Assembly (NCBI GenBank): GCA_035448545.1
Contig: DAOTJE010000022.1
Span: 5,413 to 69,412 of the forward strand
Origin: Anaerobaca sp035448545
GTDB taxonomy: Bacteria; Planctomycetota; Phycisphaerae; Sedimentisphaerales; Anaerobacaceae
DNA length: 64,000 nucleotides
Direction: 5' to 3'
The notes beneath the pieces were generated by a model. The model was not told the origin of the DNA and searched no databases. It worked only from the letters and a program-made list of their open reading frames with translations. The translations under genes were made by a program, and so were the position numbers. Of the stretch, positions 52,535 through 62,295 are shown in pieces; position 1 is the stretch's first letter, and each line of letters starts with the position of its first letter.

Positions 52535-54781
52535 ATGGAATACGCCGTCGAGGATACGCGCAAACAGCCCGTACCCAAAGTAAAGGACCTGATCAACAAG
52601 GACCTCATCACGCTGGAAACGGCCAAGGACTGGCTCAGGACGATGTACGAGATCCGCTTCTTCGAAGAGAAGGTCTTCGATCTGCTGGGCCAGAACATCA
52701 TCAAGGGCGCATCCCACCTGTACGCGGGCGAAGAGGCGGTGGCCACGGGTGCCATCGCGGCCATCGAGCGGGGCGACGTGATCGGCTCGACCCATCGCGG
52801 CCATGGCCATTGCGGGGCGATCGGCAACAAGTACGCGGACGGGGAGACCGCCCGACAGGACCACTGGAACGCCATGATGGCCGAGTTGATGGGCAAGGAG
52901 ACCGGCTACTGCAAAGGTCGCGGCGGTTCCATGCACATCGCCGAGGTCGAGCGTCAGAACAACCTCGGCTCCACCGGCATCGTCGGCGGCAACCAGCCCC
53001 CGGCCGTTGGAGCAGCCCTGGCGGAGAAATGCAAGAAGTCCGGCCGCGTCGTTCTGTCCTTTTTCGGCGACGGAGCGACCAACACCGGCACGTTCCACGA
53101 ATCGATGAACATGGCCTCGACGCTCAAAGTCCCGCTGGTGGCGATCATCGAGAACAATCTCTATGGGATGAGCGTGCCGTTCTCAGGAAGCGAAGTCGAG
53201 GGGACGCTGTGCGCCAGCAACATTAAAGACATCGCCGTCCGGGCGAAGGCGTACAACGTGCCCGGCGTAATCGTGGACGGTCAGGACGCGGCCGCCGTGT
53301 TTCTGGCGGTGCGAAAGGCGGTCGAGCAAGCTCGCAAAGAGAACCTCATGACGATCATCGAGGCCAAGACCTATCGCTGGTATGGGCACAGCCGAAGCGA
53401 TCCGAGGGCGTATCGAACCAAGGCCGAAGAGAAGGCCTGGCACGAGCGCGACCCCATCAGCGTCTGGCGGAACAAACTTACCTCCGAGAATCTCTGCACC
53501 GACGCGGAGCTGGACGTCATCAAAGACAAAGCCTTCCAAACCATCGAGACGGCCACGCAATTCGGGATTGACAGCCCCTGGCCGAACCCGGCCGATGTCG
53601 CCAAGGACGTCTATGTCGAGGAGACCTATCCGGCCGATCTGATCGCAAAGGAAAAGGCGACCAGCGCCAGAGTCACCGAGGCGTTGCAGGCCTTCGAAGC
53701 GGCGCAGGCATCGTCTACTGCCAAGACCAAGAAAGAGCGTACCGAAGAGGCCAGCCGCGTGGTCAAGTCGCGGTTCGGCATGGAGGTGATGACGATCGCG
53801 CAGGCCGTGGCAACCGCGCAGGCCGAGGAGATGCGGCTTGACGAGCGCGTGTTCGTCTTCGGTGAAGACGTGGGCCTCTATGGCGGCGCCTATCAGGCGA
53901 CCCGAGGACTTCTGGCGGAATTCGGGACCACGCGTGTGATCGACACGGCGATTTCCGAAGCGGCCATCGCCGGTGCCGCGGTCGGAGCGGCCCTGCGCGG
54001 GATGCGCCCCATCGCCGAGATCATGTACGTCGACTTCATCACCATCGCGATGGACCAGTTGGTTCATGTCGGTGCTTACAATCGCTACATGTTCGGCGGC
54101 AAGGCGAAGGTGCCGATGGTCCTGCGGACCGAAGGGGGGGTCGGACGGTGCATCGCCGCGCACCACTCCGAGTCGCTGGAGGCCTGGCTGATGCACGCGC
54201 CGGGTCTGTATGTCGTGATGCCTTCAACACCTTACGACGCCAAGGGATTGCTCAAAGCCGCCATTCGCAGTGAGAATCCCGTGGTCTTCATCGAACACAA
54301 GGCCACGTACGGCCAGGTCGGCCCGGTGCCGACGGACGATTACATCATTCCGCTGGGCGTCGCGGACATCAAACGGCCCGGCAGCGACGCGACGATCGTC
54401 AGCTACAGCCGCATGGCGATGCGCTCGCTTGAAGCCGCCAAGGTGCTGGCCGACCAGCATGGAATCGATGTGGAGGTGATCGACGTACGCACGCTTAAGC
54501 CGCTCGACATGAAGACTATTGCCGAGTCGGTGAAGAAGACCGGGCGACTGATTACGGTCAGCGAAGGCTTCGGCTGGTGCGGCGCCGGAAGAGAGATCGT
54601 CGGGCAGTTCATGGAATACGACTTCGGCGACGGTTCCCGCGGTTTCGACTACCTCGACTGCCGGCCGATCAACATGGCCGCTCTGGACGTGCCTCCGCCG
54701 ATGAGCGAGCCACTGGAGAACGCGAGCATTCCCAGCGTTGAGCGGATCGTCGAGGCCGTCAGGCAATCCGTCGGCCAGTGA
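52535..54781 (+). CDS. Fused E1 alpha-beta subunit of a pyruvate-dehydrogenase-type complex
   Basis: This 748-aa protein fuses the alpha and beta halves of the thiamine-diphosphate-dependent 2-oxoacid dehydrogenase E1. The ATG at 52535 has CAGGAG upstream. The alpha half (about 20-370) has STHRGHGHCGAIG, GRGGSMHI, the thiamine motif GDGATNTGTFHESMNMA to NNLYGMS near residues 181-210, and the regulatory-loop TYRWYGHSRSDP. An Ala/Lys/Thr linker leads to the beta half (about 412-748): VFVFGEDVGLYGGAYQATRG, VIDTAISEAAIAGAAVGAAL, MVLRTEGGVGRCIAAHHSES. Single-chain alpha-beta E1s occur in only some bacteria. The E2 gene follows at 54835; no E3 is in the window. The substrate may be pyruvate, acetoin or another 2-oxo acid. 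Confidence 0.93.
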   Translation: MEYAVEDTRKQPVPKVKDLINKDLITLETAKDWLRTMYEIRFFEEKVFDLLGQNIIKGASHLYAGEEAVATGAIAAIERGDVIGSTHRGHGHCGAIGNKYADGETARQDHWNAMMAELMGKETGYCKGRGGSMHIAEVERQNNLGSTGIVGGNQPPAVGAALAEKCKKSGRVVLSFFGDGATNTGTFHESMNMASTLKVPLVAIIENNLYGMSVPFSGSEVEGTLCASNIKDIAVRAKAYNVPGVIVDGQDAAAVFLAVRKAVEQARKENLMTIIEAKTYRWYGHSRSDPRAYRTKAEEKAWHERDPISVWRNKLTSENLCTDAELDVIKDKAFQTIETATQFGIDSPWPNPADVAKDVYVEETYPADLIAKEKATSARVTEALQAFEAAQASSTAKTKKERTEEASRVVKSRFGMEVMTIAQAVATAQAEEMRLDERVFVFGEDVGLYGGAYQATRGLLAEFGTTRVIDTAISEAAIAGAAVGAALRGMRPIAEIMYVDFITIAMDQLVHVGAYNRYMFGGKAKVPMVLRTEGGVGRCIAAHHSESLEAWLMHAPGLYVVMPSTPYDAKGLLKAAIRSENPVVFIEHKATYGQVGPVPTDDYIIPLGVADIKRPGSDATIVSYSRMAMRSLEAAKVLADQHGIDVEVIDVRTLKPLDMKTIAESVKKTGRLITVSEGFGWCGAGREIVGQFMEYDFGDGSRGFDYLDCRPINMAALDVPPPMSEPLENASIPSVERIVEAVRQSVGQ

Positions 54782-54834
54782 CGACACGGGCGCAGGGACA
54801 GGACGTTATCAAGCACAGGAACGGGGACGATTCG

Positions 54835-56070
54835 ATGGCGAAAGAAATCAAGCTGCCGCAGCTCGGCCAGACGATGGAGGAAGGCACGGTTGTCAACTGT
54901 CTGGTCAAGGTCGGCGACGAGGTCAAGAAGGGCGACGTGATCTTCGAGATCGAGACGGACAAGGCCACGCTGGAGATGGAGTCGCCGTTCGGCGGCTTCG
55001 TCAAGCACATCCTGGCGAAGGTCGATCAGACGCTTCTGGTCGGCGCGCCGATGCTGATCCTCGGAGAGAAGGACGAGAACGTGCCGCAGAGTTATGTCGA
55101 TTCGCTGCTGGGCGTCAAGTCGGCCGCCGGCAGTACGGCAGCCGCACCGGCCGCCGAGCCGGCCAAAGCCGTACCGGAACCGGCCAGGCCGGCGGGCAAG
55201 ATCATGGCGTCGCCCCGCGCCAAGAAGCTCGCCGAGGAACTGGGCGTGGACCTGGCCACCCTGAAGGGAACCGGTCCGGCCGGCAAGATCACCGAGGCGG
55301 ACATCCAGAAGGCTGCGGAGGCCAAAGCCGCCCAACCGGCCCCAGCCGCCAAGGCCTCCGCGGCGCCGACCGCTACGGCCGGCGAGGCCCGGCTCGGCGC
55401 CACTATCGCCCTGAACCGGCTCCAGCGGATCACCGCCGAACGCATGCTCAAATCCAAGCAGGAGATCCCCTGCTTCTATCTGACCGTCAAGGCCGATGTC
55501 ACAAACCTCGTCGCCCGCCGCGCCGAGATCAACGCCGCCGGCGACGTGAAAGTCTCCTTCAACGACTTCATCATGAAAGCGGTCGCGACGGCCCTGGAGA
55601 AGTTCCCGATCATGACAGGCCAGCTTGTCGGCAACACGATCAAGCTGGCCGACGCGATCCACATCGGGCTGGCCATCTCCGTTCCCGACGGTCTGGTCGC
55701 CCCGCTGGTCAAAGACGTCAACAAGAAGGGCCTCAAGCAGATCGCCCGTGACAGCCAGGCGCTCGTCGAGCGGGCCCGCAACGATAAACTGGACCTGTCG
55801 GACCTCGAAGGCGGGTGCACCACGGTAAGCAATCTCGGCGCGTTTGGGATCGAGTCATTCATCCCCATCGTCGTGCCCGGCCAATGCACCATTCTCGGCG
55901 TCGGCAAGATCACGGACACATGTGTGCCCGACAACGGCAACATCCTCCTACGCAAGCTGATGAACCTGACGCTGTCGGTGGACCACAAGGTGGCCAACGG
56001 CGCCTACGCCGCCCAGTTCCTCGACTTCGTCCGGACGCAGCTGGAGGACCCCAAGGGATTTGCCGTCTGA
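54835..56070 (+). CDS. Dihydrolipoamide acyltransferase E2 (one lipoyl domain)
   Basis: This 411-aa E2 core starts at ATG 54835 (MAKEIKLPQLGQTMEEGTVV); an in-frame upstream start overlaps E1. The single lipoyl domain (1-80) has the lipoyl Lys43 in EIETDKATLEME. An Ala/Pro-rich linker and a peripheral-subunit-binding domain (about 120-160, ASPRAKKLAEELGVDLATLK) follow, then the catalytic core from about 180. The active-site block reads LSVDHKVANGAYAAQFLDF, where the usual DHRxxDG is DHKVANG, so the catalytic Asp is Asn. The His is kept. It follows E1 by 53 bp and precedes the isomerase by 82 bp, so all three probably share one transcript. Confidence 0.92.
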   Translation: MAKEIKLPQLGQTMEEGTVVNCLVKVGDEVKKGDVIFEIETDKATLEMESPFGGFVKHILAKVDQTLLVGAPMLILGEKDENVPQSYVDSLLGVKSAAGSTAAAPAAEPAKAVPEPARPAGKIMASPRAKKLAEELGVDLATLKGTGPAGKITEADIQKAAEAKAAQPAPAAKASAAPTATAGEARLGATIALNRLQRITAERMLKSKQEIPCFYLTVKADVTNLVARRAEINAAGDVKVSFNDFIMKAVATALEKFPIMTGQLVGNTIKLADAIHIGLAISVPDGLVAPLVKDVNKKGLKQIARDSQALVERARNDKLDLSDLEGGCTTVSNLGAFGIESFIPIVVPGQCTILGVGKITDTCVPDNGNILLRKLMNLTLSVDHKVANGAYAAQFLDFVRTQLEDPKGFAV

Positions 56071-56152
56071 GACCGACGACTTGCCATGTGGACTTTCGCC
56101 GGTCCCAAATCGTTGGTCGCAGACAGCCATCATACATTGAAAGGAGCGCCCC

Positions 56153-57880
56153 ATGGCGAAGAAGACCGAAGCCAGTCAACTGCCCACGCTGAAAAAGGCC
56201 ACGCCGAAGGCACCGGTAATCGGCGTGTTTGCCACCAGCGATCCGCGCATCGACGAAGACAGCCGGACGCGAGGCCAGAACATCGTGAAGATGGCCGCCG
56301 AAACCATCAGCGGCAACGTCCTGCTGCCGGACAAAACCCCGGTGCCCGTGGTGTACTCAACGGTCCTCGTTGACGGCGAGCCTCAAGCGGATATCGTGGC
56401 TGAGCAGTTCCGAAGGGCCGGCGTCGATATCATCGTCTGTGTTCCCGACACGTGGGCGTTCCCTCAGTTGACGACAATCTCATTGCTCCAGCAGTTCCCG
56501 GCGAACACTCCCTTCAACATCACTTGCGGCAACAGTGGTCCACGGCCGGGCGTCGTCTACGCCCACGCCGCCAACGGCGCCTTCGCCCAATACGGACGAA
56601 TGGTAGCCCTGAACGTCGGCACCTGGCCCGACACCGGCCTCAATCCACAGATGACCGAGCAGACCGCGAAGAACCTCATCGACTGGTGTTACGCGGCGGT
56701 GGCGGCGGTGGCGATGCGCGGCCGTCGCGTCGTCGTCTTCGGTCACGACTCCATGGGCATGGAAACGGCGCTCGCCCACATCCTGCCAACCCGAAAGACG
56801 TTCGGCATCGAGATCACCCGGCTGGACATGAAGCTCCTGGCCGACATGCTCAACAAGAAAGCCTACAAAGAAAAGGAACTGAAGGACTTGCGGGGCTGGA
56901 TCGACCGCTACGTCGGCAAGCGACTTGAGGTACCCGATGAGACGGCCAGCGAGCGCTTCAACATGTCTTTGGCGATGTACCTGATCGTCCGGGACCTGCT
57001 GAACGACCTGAACGCCGTGGGCGGCGGGTTCATGAGCCAGCTCGAATGGGGCAGTGACCGGCGCGGCCTGCCCCTGCCGGTGGCCGACGTGATGGAATCG
57101 TTCTTCAACAGCACCTTCGACCACACCGGCAGCAAGGCTCCGATACCCTATGCGACCGAAGCCGATGTCCAGGCCCTGCTGACGATGCTCGTGCTGACCT
57201 ATCTGAGCGGCGGAAATCCCCCGTTGTTCATGGACTTCCGCAAGGTCTGGGAGGCGTGGGAAATTCAGGATCTGGCCGCCAAGCTCGGCGTCAAGAAACT
57301 TGACAAGAACGCCGACTGGTACACCAAGGGCCTCGTCGACGGCGACAACTCCGGCAGCGCCTCTTTCGACTGGGCCGCAGCGCCCGGAGCAACCGTCAAG
57401 CAGATCATGGACCGGGTCTCCATGCCGCTGGCCGACCCCTTCTATTTCCCCGGCGGTGGCAATTCGGTGACGTTCATGACGCCGGCCGGCATCGAAGGCA
57501 TCGCCGCCCGCATGGCCTACAGCAACGTCACCGGCCTGTTCAGCATGATCTGGGACGAGGCCCACACGACCGAGGTGCCGGAAGAACTGGGCAAGGCCAT
57601 GTGCGATCTGACCACGCCGACCTGGCCGCACACTTTCGTCGTGCCCAAGTACGCCAGCATGGTCGAGTACAAACAGTACCCGCCCGCCAATCACTTCCAT
57701 ATGACGTGGAACCTGCCCGTGGCGCGCTTGCAGCACTGGATGGACCTGACGGGCGTACTGAGCGTCACCCCATGGGCGGCCCGGCCGGCGTTCGTCGAGG
57801 GCGTCGATCGCCCCAGCCCGTTGGTCCACCTGATAAACGGAGGCGAAAACGCCTACAAGGCCCTCACCGCCAAACGCTGA
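56153..57880 (+). CDS. L-fucose-isomerase-family protein
   Basis: This 575-aa protein belongs to the L-fucose/L-arabinose isomerase superfamily and is close in length to E. coli FucI (591 aa). It starts MAKKTEASQL at an ATG with AAAGGAGCG upstream. The N-terminal Rossmann-like parts contain APVIGVFATSDPRIDEDSRT and VRDLLNDLNAVGGGFMSQLE. The candidate metal ligands keep the family layout: Glu in PYATEADVQAL, Asp in PPLFMDFRKV 25 residues later (24 in E. coli), and His in NHFHMTW near the C-terminus. It may isomerise L-fucose or D-arabinose, which would link it to the deoxysugar operon at 37-48 kb, but the exact substrate is not shown. A terminator follows 28 bp after the stop. Confidence 0.85.
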   Translation: MAKKTEASQLPTLKKATPKAPVIGVFATSDPRIDEDSRTRGQNIVKMAAETISGNVLLPDKTPVPVVYSTVLVDGEPQADIVAEQFRRAGVDIIVCVPDTWAFPQLTTISLLQQFPANTPFNITCGNSGPRPGVVYAHAANGAFAQYGRMVALNVGTWPDTGLNPQMTEQTAKNLIDWCYAAVAAVAMRGRRVVVFGHDSMGMETALAHILPTRKTFGIEITRLDMKLLADMLNKKAYKEKELKDLRGWIDRYVGKRLEVPDETASERFNMSLAMYLIVRDLLNDLNAVGGGFMSQLEWGSDRRGLPLPVADVMESFFNSTFDHTGSKAPIPYATEADVQALLTMLVLTYLSGGNPPLFMDFRKVWEAWEIQDLAAKLGVKKLDKNADWYTKGLVDGDNSGSASFDWAAAPGATVKQIMDRVSMPLADPFYFPGGGNSVTFMTPAGIEGIAARMAYSNVTGLFSMIWDEAHTTEVPEELGKAMCDLTTPTWPHTFVVPKYASMVEYKQYPPANHFHMTWNLPVARLQHWMDLTGVLSVTPWAARPAFVEGVDRPSPLVHLINGGENAYKALTAKR

Positions 57881-57908
57881 ACCTCCATCTTTGACAGACA
57901 CGAACCAA

Positions 57909-57938
57909 GGGGAGCCCCTTTAGAGGCTTCCCTTTTTT
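57909..57938 (+). terminator. Rho-independent terminator after the isomerase gene
   Basis: An 8-bp stem (GGGGAGCC with GGCTTCCC, one G-U pair) with an 8-nt loop is followed directly by six T. Confidence 0.85.
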
Positions 57939-58088
57939 GCGCGCGATGGAGACGTTCGTCGGGTTCCCGATTTCGTGTCGGTGCATCGTCGTTCAGATTC
58001 GGAGGTTTGACGTTCTCGGAACACGCGAGACCCGCTATAATGTGGACGGATTCGGCGATCTTGGCAAACCAACGGGAGTCAAGAAGCA

Positions 58089-60566
58089 GTGGCAAAACCC
58101 GTCCGAAACCTCTGGTTGGCAGGCGTCATCGCGGCCGGCGTTCTGGTCTGCCTGGTAGTCTTTTCGATTCGCCAGTTGAGCCCCGACCCTCAGGAACTGC
58201 TGCAAGCCCTTGCCCAAACCACGCCACCGCATCCGTTGGTCGTGGAATACCCCCTCGACGAGACCCTCTTTCCGCCCGAGATCAGCGCTCCGTTGTTTCG
58301 CTGGAAAGACGAAGCCACCCGGTCGGACACGTGGCTGGTCTCGATTGAATTTCGCGGGGGCCAGGGCCGCATCAACAGCATTGTGCGGCAGCCCGAATGG
58401 CGCCCGACAACGACGGTCTGGGAAGAAATCAAACGCCGGTCCCTGGACGCGCCGGCGGTCGTGACGGTCGCCGGAGTCCGTCGCCGGACTCCTTCGGAGA
58501 TCCTGTCCGCAGGACACGTGACGATCTGCACCTCCTCGGACCCTGTCGGGGCACCGCTGTTCTACCGGGAGGTGAATCTCCCCTTTGTCGATGCCGTCAA
58601 GGACCCGTCCAACATTCGTTGGCGCTTCGGGGCGATCTCGTCGACCGAGCCTCCCCCGATCGTATTGGAGAAGCTGCCGGTGTGCGGCAACTGCCATTCG
58701 TTTTCCGCCGATGCGACTGTACTGGGAATGGACGTTGACTACGCCAACAACAAGGGCTCGTATGCCATCGCCCCGGTCCGCGAGTTCATGGTCCTGGACG
58801 CCAGTACGATCATCACATGGAGCGACTACAAACGAGACGAGGGCGATCCGACCTTCGGCCTGCTCTCCCAGGTCTCTCCGGATGGGCGATACGTGGTCAG
58901 CACGGTCAAGGACGAATCCGTCTTCGTGCCCAAGCCGGGCCTGGAGTTCTCTCAATTGTTCTTCCCGGTCAAGGGGATTTTGTGCATCTACGACCGCCAG
59001 ACCGGGCAGTTCCACGCGCTGCCCGGTGCCGACGATCCCAACCTGGTGCAGAGCAACCCGACCTGGAGCCCCGATGGAAAAGAGATCATCTTTGCGGCCA
59101 CCGCGGCGTTCAGGCTGCGACGGGCCGGCAACGAACGCAAGGTGCTGCTGGGTCCAGAGGATTGTCGCGAGTTCCTGGTAGAGGGCAGGCCGTTCAAGTT
59201 CGACCTCTATCGCATTCCATTCAACGAGGGTCGAGGCGGCAAGCCGGAACCCGTGATTGGCGCCTCTTTCAACGGCAGAAGCAACTTTTTTCCGCGGTTT
59301 TCTCCAGACGGCAAGTGGATCGTCTTCTGTCAGGCGGAGAACTACATGCTCCTTCAACCGGACAGCGAACTGTTTATCATCCCCGCCGAGGGCGGCCAGC
59401 CCAGGAGGTTGCGCGGCAATACCAGCCGTATGAACTCCTGGCACAGCTTCTCGCCGAACGGCAAGTGGCTCGTCTTCTCGGGCAAGCCCGATTCGGCGTA
59501 CACTCGTCTTTACCTGACCCACATCGACGAGCAGGGCGAAAGCACGCCGCCGGTTGTTCTGGATCACCTGACAGCCCCGGACCGGGCCGCCAACATACCG
59601 GAGTTCGTCAATGCCAGCCCGGTCGCGATCCGGCGGATACGGGAGCAGTTCGTCGATGACCTGTCCTATGCCCGAGCCGCATGGGAGTTCCTGAAATCGA
59701 ACGATTATCAAGGCGCCGAACGCCAAGCCCGCAAGGCCCTGGAATTGAATCCGAACAGCACCGACGGTCACCATTTTCTCGGATTGGCTTTGTTTGGCGC
59801 CAGACGACACGACGAGGCGATCCGCCATCTGTCGGAAGCCGCGAAGTTGCAGCCCGACGCCGCTGAAATACAGACCGAGTTGGGGGTCGTCCTAGTTGCC
59901 AGAGGGATGTTGGACGAGGGCGTTCGCCGTCTGCGCAGGGCGCTGGAACTCGACCCGAACAACGCCGAGGCGTACTTCAATCTCGGCGCTGTGTCGCTCA
60001 GCCAAGGGCAGACGCAAGAGGCCATCCGGTGCTGGCTGCGTGCGGCCGAACTCAAGCCCAAGGATCATGAGGTCCACTACAATCTGGCCACCACGCTGGA
60101 GGAACAAGGGGACGCCGACCGGGCCATCGAATACTATCGCAAGGCCGTGGAACTCAAGCCCGATCACTTCGAGACGCAGGCCCGTCTGGGCACCGCCCTT
60201 TGCGTCAAGGGGGCCGTCAGAGAGGGTCTGGCGCATCTGTCCCAAGCGGTTGCCCTCGAGCCCAACGACGTCGCCGTGCGCTACAATCTCGCCATCACGC
60301 TGGTCCGGGTCAAGCAGTACGACCAGGCCATCCCCCACCTGCGCCGCATCCTGCAATCCGATCCGCGCAACCTCGATGCACTCCTGTGCCTGGCCGACAG
60401 TTGCGTCGAAGCCGGCCGGCTCGACGAGGCCCTGCTTCGCCTGGACGATGCGCTCCAGATCGCCAGTTCCGAAGGCAATCAGACGCTGGCCGGCCGGATC
60501 GCCAGGCGGATCGAAGTCCTCAAGGAACGTCACGCCGCATCCAACAACAGCAGTCCGCAGCCGTAG
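58089..60566 (+). CDS. Membrane-anchored TolB/PD40-propeller and TPR protein with a CxxCH motif
   Basis: This 825-aa protein starts at GTG 58089 with ACGGGAG upstream and has an N-terminal anchor (WLAGVIAAGVLVCLVVFSI). A beta-sandwich domain of about 150 residues follows, then KLPVCGNCHSFSADATV, a CxxCH at residues 199-203 as used to attach heme c. Next are WD40-like PD40 repeats (about 215-500; QVSPDGRYVVST, TWSPDGKEIIFA, RFSPDGKWIVFC, SFSPNGKWLVFS). Six or seven TPR units (about 535-800; AERQARKALELNPNSTDGHH, RAIEYYRKAVELKPDHFETQ) end the protein. A heme-bearing propeller with TPRs suggests an outside scaffold or redox role; this is inference. A perfect -10 TATAAT lies at 58036-58041 but no good -35. 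Confidence 0.82.
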   Translation: MAKPVRNLWLAGVIAAGVLVCLVVFSIRQLSPDPQELLQALAQTTPPHPLVVEYPLDETLFPPEISAPLFRWKDEATRSDTWLVSIEFRGGQGRINSIVRQPEWRPTTTVWEEIKRRSLDAPAVVTVAGVRRRTPSEILSAGHVTICTSSDPVGAPLFYREVNLPFVDAVKDPSNIRWRFGAISSTEPPPIVLEKLPVCGNCHSFSADATVLGMDVDYANNKGSYAIAPVREFMVLDASTIITWSDYKRDEGDPTFGLLSQVSPDGRYVVSTVKDESVFVPKPGLEFSQLFFPVKGILCIYDRQTGQFHALPGADDPNLVQSNPTWSPDGKEIIFAATAAFRLRRAGNERKVLLGPEDCREFLVEGRPFKFDLYRIPFNEGRGGKPEPVIGASFNGRSNFFPRFSPDGKWIVFCQAENYMLLQPDSELFIIPAEGGQPRRLRGNTSRMNSWHSFSPNGKWLVFSGKPDSAYTRLYLTHIDEQGESTPPVVLDHLTAPDRAANIPEFVNASPVAIRRIREQFVDDLSYARAAWEFLKSNDYQGAERQARKALELNPNSTDGHHFLGLALFGARRHDEAIRHLSEAAKLQPDAAEIQTELGVVLVARGMLDEGVRRLRRALELDPNNAEAYFNLGAVSLSQGQTQEAIRCWLRAAELKPKDHEVHYNLATTLEEQGDADRAIEYYRKAVELKPDHFETQARLGTALCVKGAVREGLAHLSQAVALEPNDVAVRYNLAITLVRVKQYDQAIPHLRRILQSDPRNLDALLCLADSCVEAGRLDEALLRLDDALQIASSEGNQTLAGRIARRIEVLKERHAASNNSSPQP

Positions 60567-60612
60567 AATACCATGCAGATGATCCGAACCCCGCTGGCGC
60601 CGCGAGCATCCA

Positions 60613-62295
60613 TCACCGATCCAGCATATCCCCGAACGCAGCGAGCAGGTCGTACTTGTCCTGCCAGGTTGTGTACATGATGCCGATCGCATCGGGCGTT
60701 TGGTCCAGCGCGTCGAGCCAGCCTTGGGGATTCTCCAGCGTGTCGCCGTCGTAGTAGGCGCCCGCCAGCGTGCGAAAGCCGTGCGACGAGAAGAACGGCA
60801 GGCTCTCGTTACGCTTCTCATAGTACCAGCAGACGATGATCAGGTCCTTGGGGACATATTTCCACGAGCCGGAAAAGTCACCTTCGACGAGATAGTAGTC
60901 GCCGTGGGCGTTGTGATGCGGATCGAGCATATCCGACCAGATCAGCACCTCGGCCTTCGGATTGACGGCCTTGATGATGCCGACCTGCCTGGTGATGCAG
61001 TCGCCCAGAATCTGGGCCATGCTCAAACCGCGATCCTTGCACGCCCGGCAGCTTCCGCCGGCCCGAATCTCGTCCATGCTGAGCAGGTACCTGGAAGGGC
61101 CTAAATGCCGATGAATCAGCTCGGCCTGCTTGCCCCAGATTTCGTACGGCTTCGGCTCCGACATGCAGATCGTGACCTGGCCGTCGTTGATCGCGATCCC
61201 GTGGTAGTAGATGACGCTCAGCCGTTGTCCATCCTGGATCCGGCCGCCGGGGAGAATCTCGATGCTCGGCGACTCATGATCGAACCGGAAGTTCAGTCGG
61301 TCGTCCTTGATCGGTGCGAAGTCTTTGCCTTCTTCGTAGATCTGGCCGCTCTTCGCATCGCGGACGGCAACCGGCGTGCCGGGCCGCCTCAGAACGTTGA
61401 GAAGCCCGACCTCTTCCAGTTCCAAATCGTCGATCCAGAACCGCCCGGCCTTGCCGCCCCAGACGCCGGCATAGACCCTGACGATGTCATGGGCGAGACT
61501 GTTGAAGCCCATCACGACGTGACGCCAATCGGTCGTGGATGGAACACGCGGATCGAACGGCGCCAGGCTGCGGCCCTGCGGCGTCAACACCTGCATGCGA
61601 AACCCGCCGGCCGAATCGAGACCCTCGGTCTTGATCCAGCAACTGAGTCGGTAGCATCGGTGCGGCCGGACCGCTACCTCCTGCATCACGCGGGCATGAC
61701 CGTGTTCGTATCGGCCGAAACCCTCAAAACGAAGAGACGCTTTGCCGCTCTTGAAGACCTCCCGATCGACAAATGAGACCTCTCCGGGCCGGTCGTGAAA
61801 GCCATAGCCGGTCAGCCGATGGCCTTCGTATTGCTCGAATCCGGCATTGGCGATCTGGGCTCGCGCATCCGGATCGAGTCGAGCCCGGTTGCCTTCCACC
61901 AGAAACGGCGCGTCGCAGACGGGAATCCCCGCTGCCAGGTTGCGGTCGTATGAAAGGACCGAGCCACCATAGCCAACGCTGAAGATATTGGGAACGATCT
62001 CGATACCATGCTGCCTGCAAATGTCCCTGACCTTTGCAAGCCGGTCCAGGTATTCGGCAGGCTGCCTGTCGAGCCGATCGAGACCCGCGGACAACACCAT
62101 GCCGTTCAGGCCGTGCGCAGCCGCCGTCTGCACAATCTGCTCGATGTCGGTCACATCCTGGTCCGCCCGCAGCGATCGTGACACGAAGACCCAGCGATGC
62201 GGATACGTCCTCGCCAGGCAGACCGGACTCGGCAGGCAGACCAAGAGGAGGAAGAAGAACTGTCGATTCATCGCGACCATGGGCAGAGTCCTCAT
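60613..62295 (-). CDS. Secreted GH20-like glycosidase-fold protein with inserted carbohydrate-binding module
   Basis: This protein of about 560 aa has a signal peptide (FFFLLLVCLPSPVCLA). The first part is a TIM-barrel beginning (HRWVFVSRSLRADQDVTDIE, AAAHGLNGMVLSAGLDRLDR, CRQHGIEIVPNIFSVGYG). A CBM4/9-like jelly-roll is inserted at about residues 150-290 (NAGFEQYEG to FWIDDLELEEV). The barrel resumes with RYLLSMDEIRAGGSCRAC, KAVNPKAEVLIWSDMLDPHH, DLIIVCWYYEKRNESLPFFS and GIMYTTWQDKYDLLAAF. The Asp-Glu pair in SMDEIR fits GH20-type hexosaminidases. The start is uncertain: ATG 62295 has AGAAAG upstream, and 62319 and 62271 are possible. It is convergent with the propeller gene and divergent from the oxidoreductase. 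Confidence 0.68.
   Translation of the reverse strand: MRTLPMVAMNRQFFFLLLVCLPSPVCLARTYPHRWVFVSRSLRADQDVTDIEQIVQTAAAHGLNGMVLSAGLDRLDRQPAEYLDRLAKVRDICRQHGIEIVPNIFSVGYGGSVLSYDRNLAAGIPVCDAPFLVEGNRARLDPDARAQIANAGFEQYEGHRLTGYGFHDRPGEVSFVDREVFKSGKASLRFEGFGRYEHGHARVMQEVAVRPHRCYRLSCWIKTEGLDSAGGFRMQVLTPQGRSLAPFDPRVPSTTDWRHVVMGFNSLAHDIVRVYAGVWGGKAGRFWIDDLELEEVGLLNVLRRPGTPVAVRDAKSGQIYEEGKDFAPIKDDRLNFRFDHESPSIEILPGGRIQDGQRLSVIYYHGIAINDGQVTICMSEPKPYEIWGKQAELIHRHLGPSRYLLSMDEIRAGGSCRACKDRGLSMAQILGDCITRQVGIIKAVNPKAEVLIWSDMLDPHHNAHGDYYLVEGDFSGSWKYVPKDLIIVCWYYEKRNESLPFFSSHGFRTLAGAYYDGDTLENPQGWLDALDQTPDAIGIMYTTWQDKYDLLAAFGDMLDR

Noticed and set aside
52535..57880. Search for an E3 (lipoamide dehydrogenase) gene near E1-E2
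   Set aside because: No FAD/NAD disulfide oxidoreductase motif is seen anywhere in the window.
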